This document shows, in pieces, positions 63,637 through 64,000 of a stretch of DNA of 64,000 bases. Every line of letters starts with the position of its first letter. The first letter of the stretch is position 1. The DNA comes from Calcarisporiella thermophila CBS 279.70. Its lineage: Eukaryota; Calcarisporiellomycota. The stretch is taken from positions 318,021 through 382,020 of the forward strand of contig NW_027192210.1 in assembly GCF_041956535.1 (NCBI RefSeq), given 5' to 3'. The translations under genes and the position numbers were made by a program. The notes below the pieces were generated by a model. It was given only the letters and a program-made list of their open reading frames with translations, did no database searches and was not told the origin of the DNA.

Positions 63637-64000
63637 TTTTTACCTTGGCATCCAACGAAATGGCCGACCAAGTTAGGAATCAAATGAAAAAAGAAGTGCC
63701 AGGTTTCAGACAACCTAATATACGTCATCTTATGACGAAAGCTTTCCTCCTTCAATATTGGAATCGTTGGAAATTTTTACCAAATAATGCATATAGGTTT
63801 TTTAACTAATATTACCTAGAGCCACAATTTCCACAAAATTTAAACATGTACTCCCCCATTTTTCTCTTTTTCTATTCCCCTGTGCTCGAGGCTCTCACTC
63901 GTTGATCACCCTCAAACTCAATTGCGGTCACTTAACCCGACTCTACCATCTTGCCTCTTTGTTAAAGGCGCACCGTCATGAGATTTGTACGGATAGTATT
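63637..64000. other. TFIIIC gene promoter; possible start of a divergent gene
   Basis: AT-rich upstream region. An ATG at 63978 opens MRFVRIV up to the window end. That is too short to judge as a gene. Confidence 0.4.

Noticed and set aside
63978-64000. Possible gene start MRFVRIV at the window end
   Set aside because: Only seven codons visible; too little to support a gene call.

Overview
The window is nuclear DNA of a filamentous fungus. Almost every gene is cut by short GT-AG introns, mostly 50-100 nt, and the genes include a division-2 chitin synthase, its activator and export factor, a polarisome scaffold, a TFIIIC subunit, a COG subunit and a peroxisomal ABC transporter. I cannot fix the lineage from sequence alone. 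A bacterial-type cytidylate kinase with introns and the high intron density would fit a non-Dikarya fungus, but that is a weak inference. I see no tRNA or rRNA gene, CRISPR array or intact transposon.

Layout. 1-10 kb: partial BBE-like FAD oxidoreductase (-), a secreted protein with an LPMO-like N-terminal histidine (-), about 2 kb without a gene, a large acidic protein of unknown function (-) and, divergent from it, a WDR83/MORG1 WD40 protein (+). 10-21 kb: two-finger C2H2 protein (-), ribosomal protein uL14 with a 4-nt microexon (+), Puf4/Mpt5-like Pumilio protein (-), a long gene-free stretch, an ER-type DnaJ (+), and a Lys/Ser-rich secreted protein (-).

22-45 kb: a block of cell-surface growth genes. 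It holds Chs5 (exomer core, -), a VPS9-domain Rab GEF (+), an unknown coiled-coil protein (+), a GPI-type cupredoxin (-), class IV chitin synthase (Chs3 type, -), a LIM-domain-binding transcriptional cofactor (-), Skt5/Chs4 with a CAAX end (+) and Spa2 (+). In yeast Chs5 exports Chs3, Skt5 activates and anchors it, and Spa2 marks polarised growth sites. Finding all four in 23 kb is the most striking feature of the window.

45-64 kb: peroxisomal ABCD-type half transporter (+), a small secreted or membrane protein (+), a PIG-Y-like GPI-GlcNAc transferase subunit (-), bacterial-type Cmk (+), a small unknown protein (-), COG2 (+), a Tyr/Gly-rich protein with a basic Arg-Tyr motif (-), a GC-rich gene-free island, and the TFIIIC TPR subunit Tfc4/GTF3C3 (-). 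The TATA boxes I can place sit in front of short, mostly secreted genes. The long housekeeping genes show none as clear, apart from a weak candidate at the chitin synthase.
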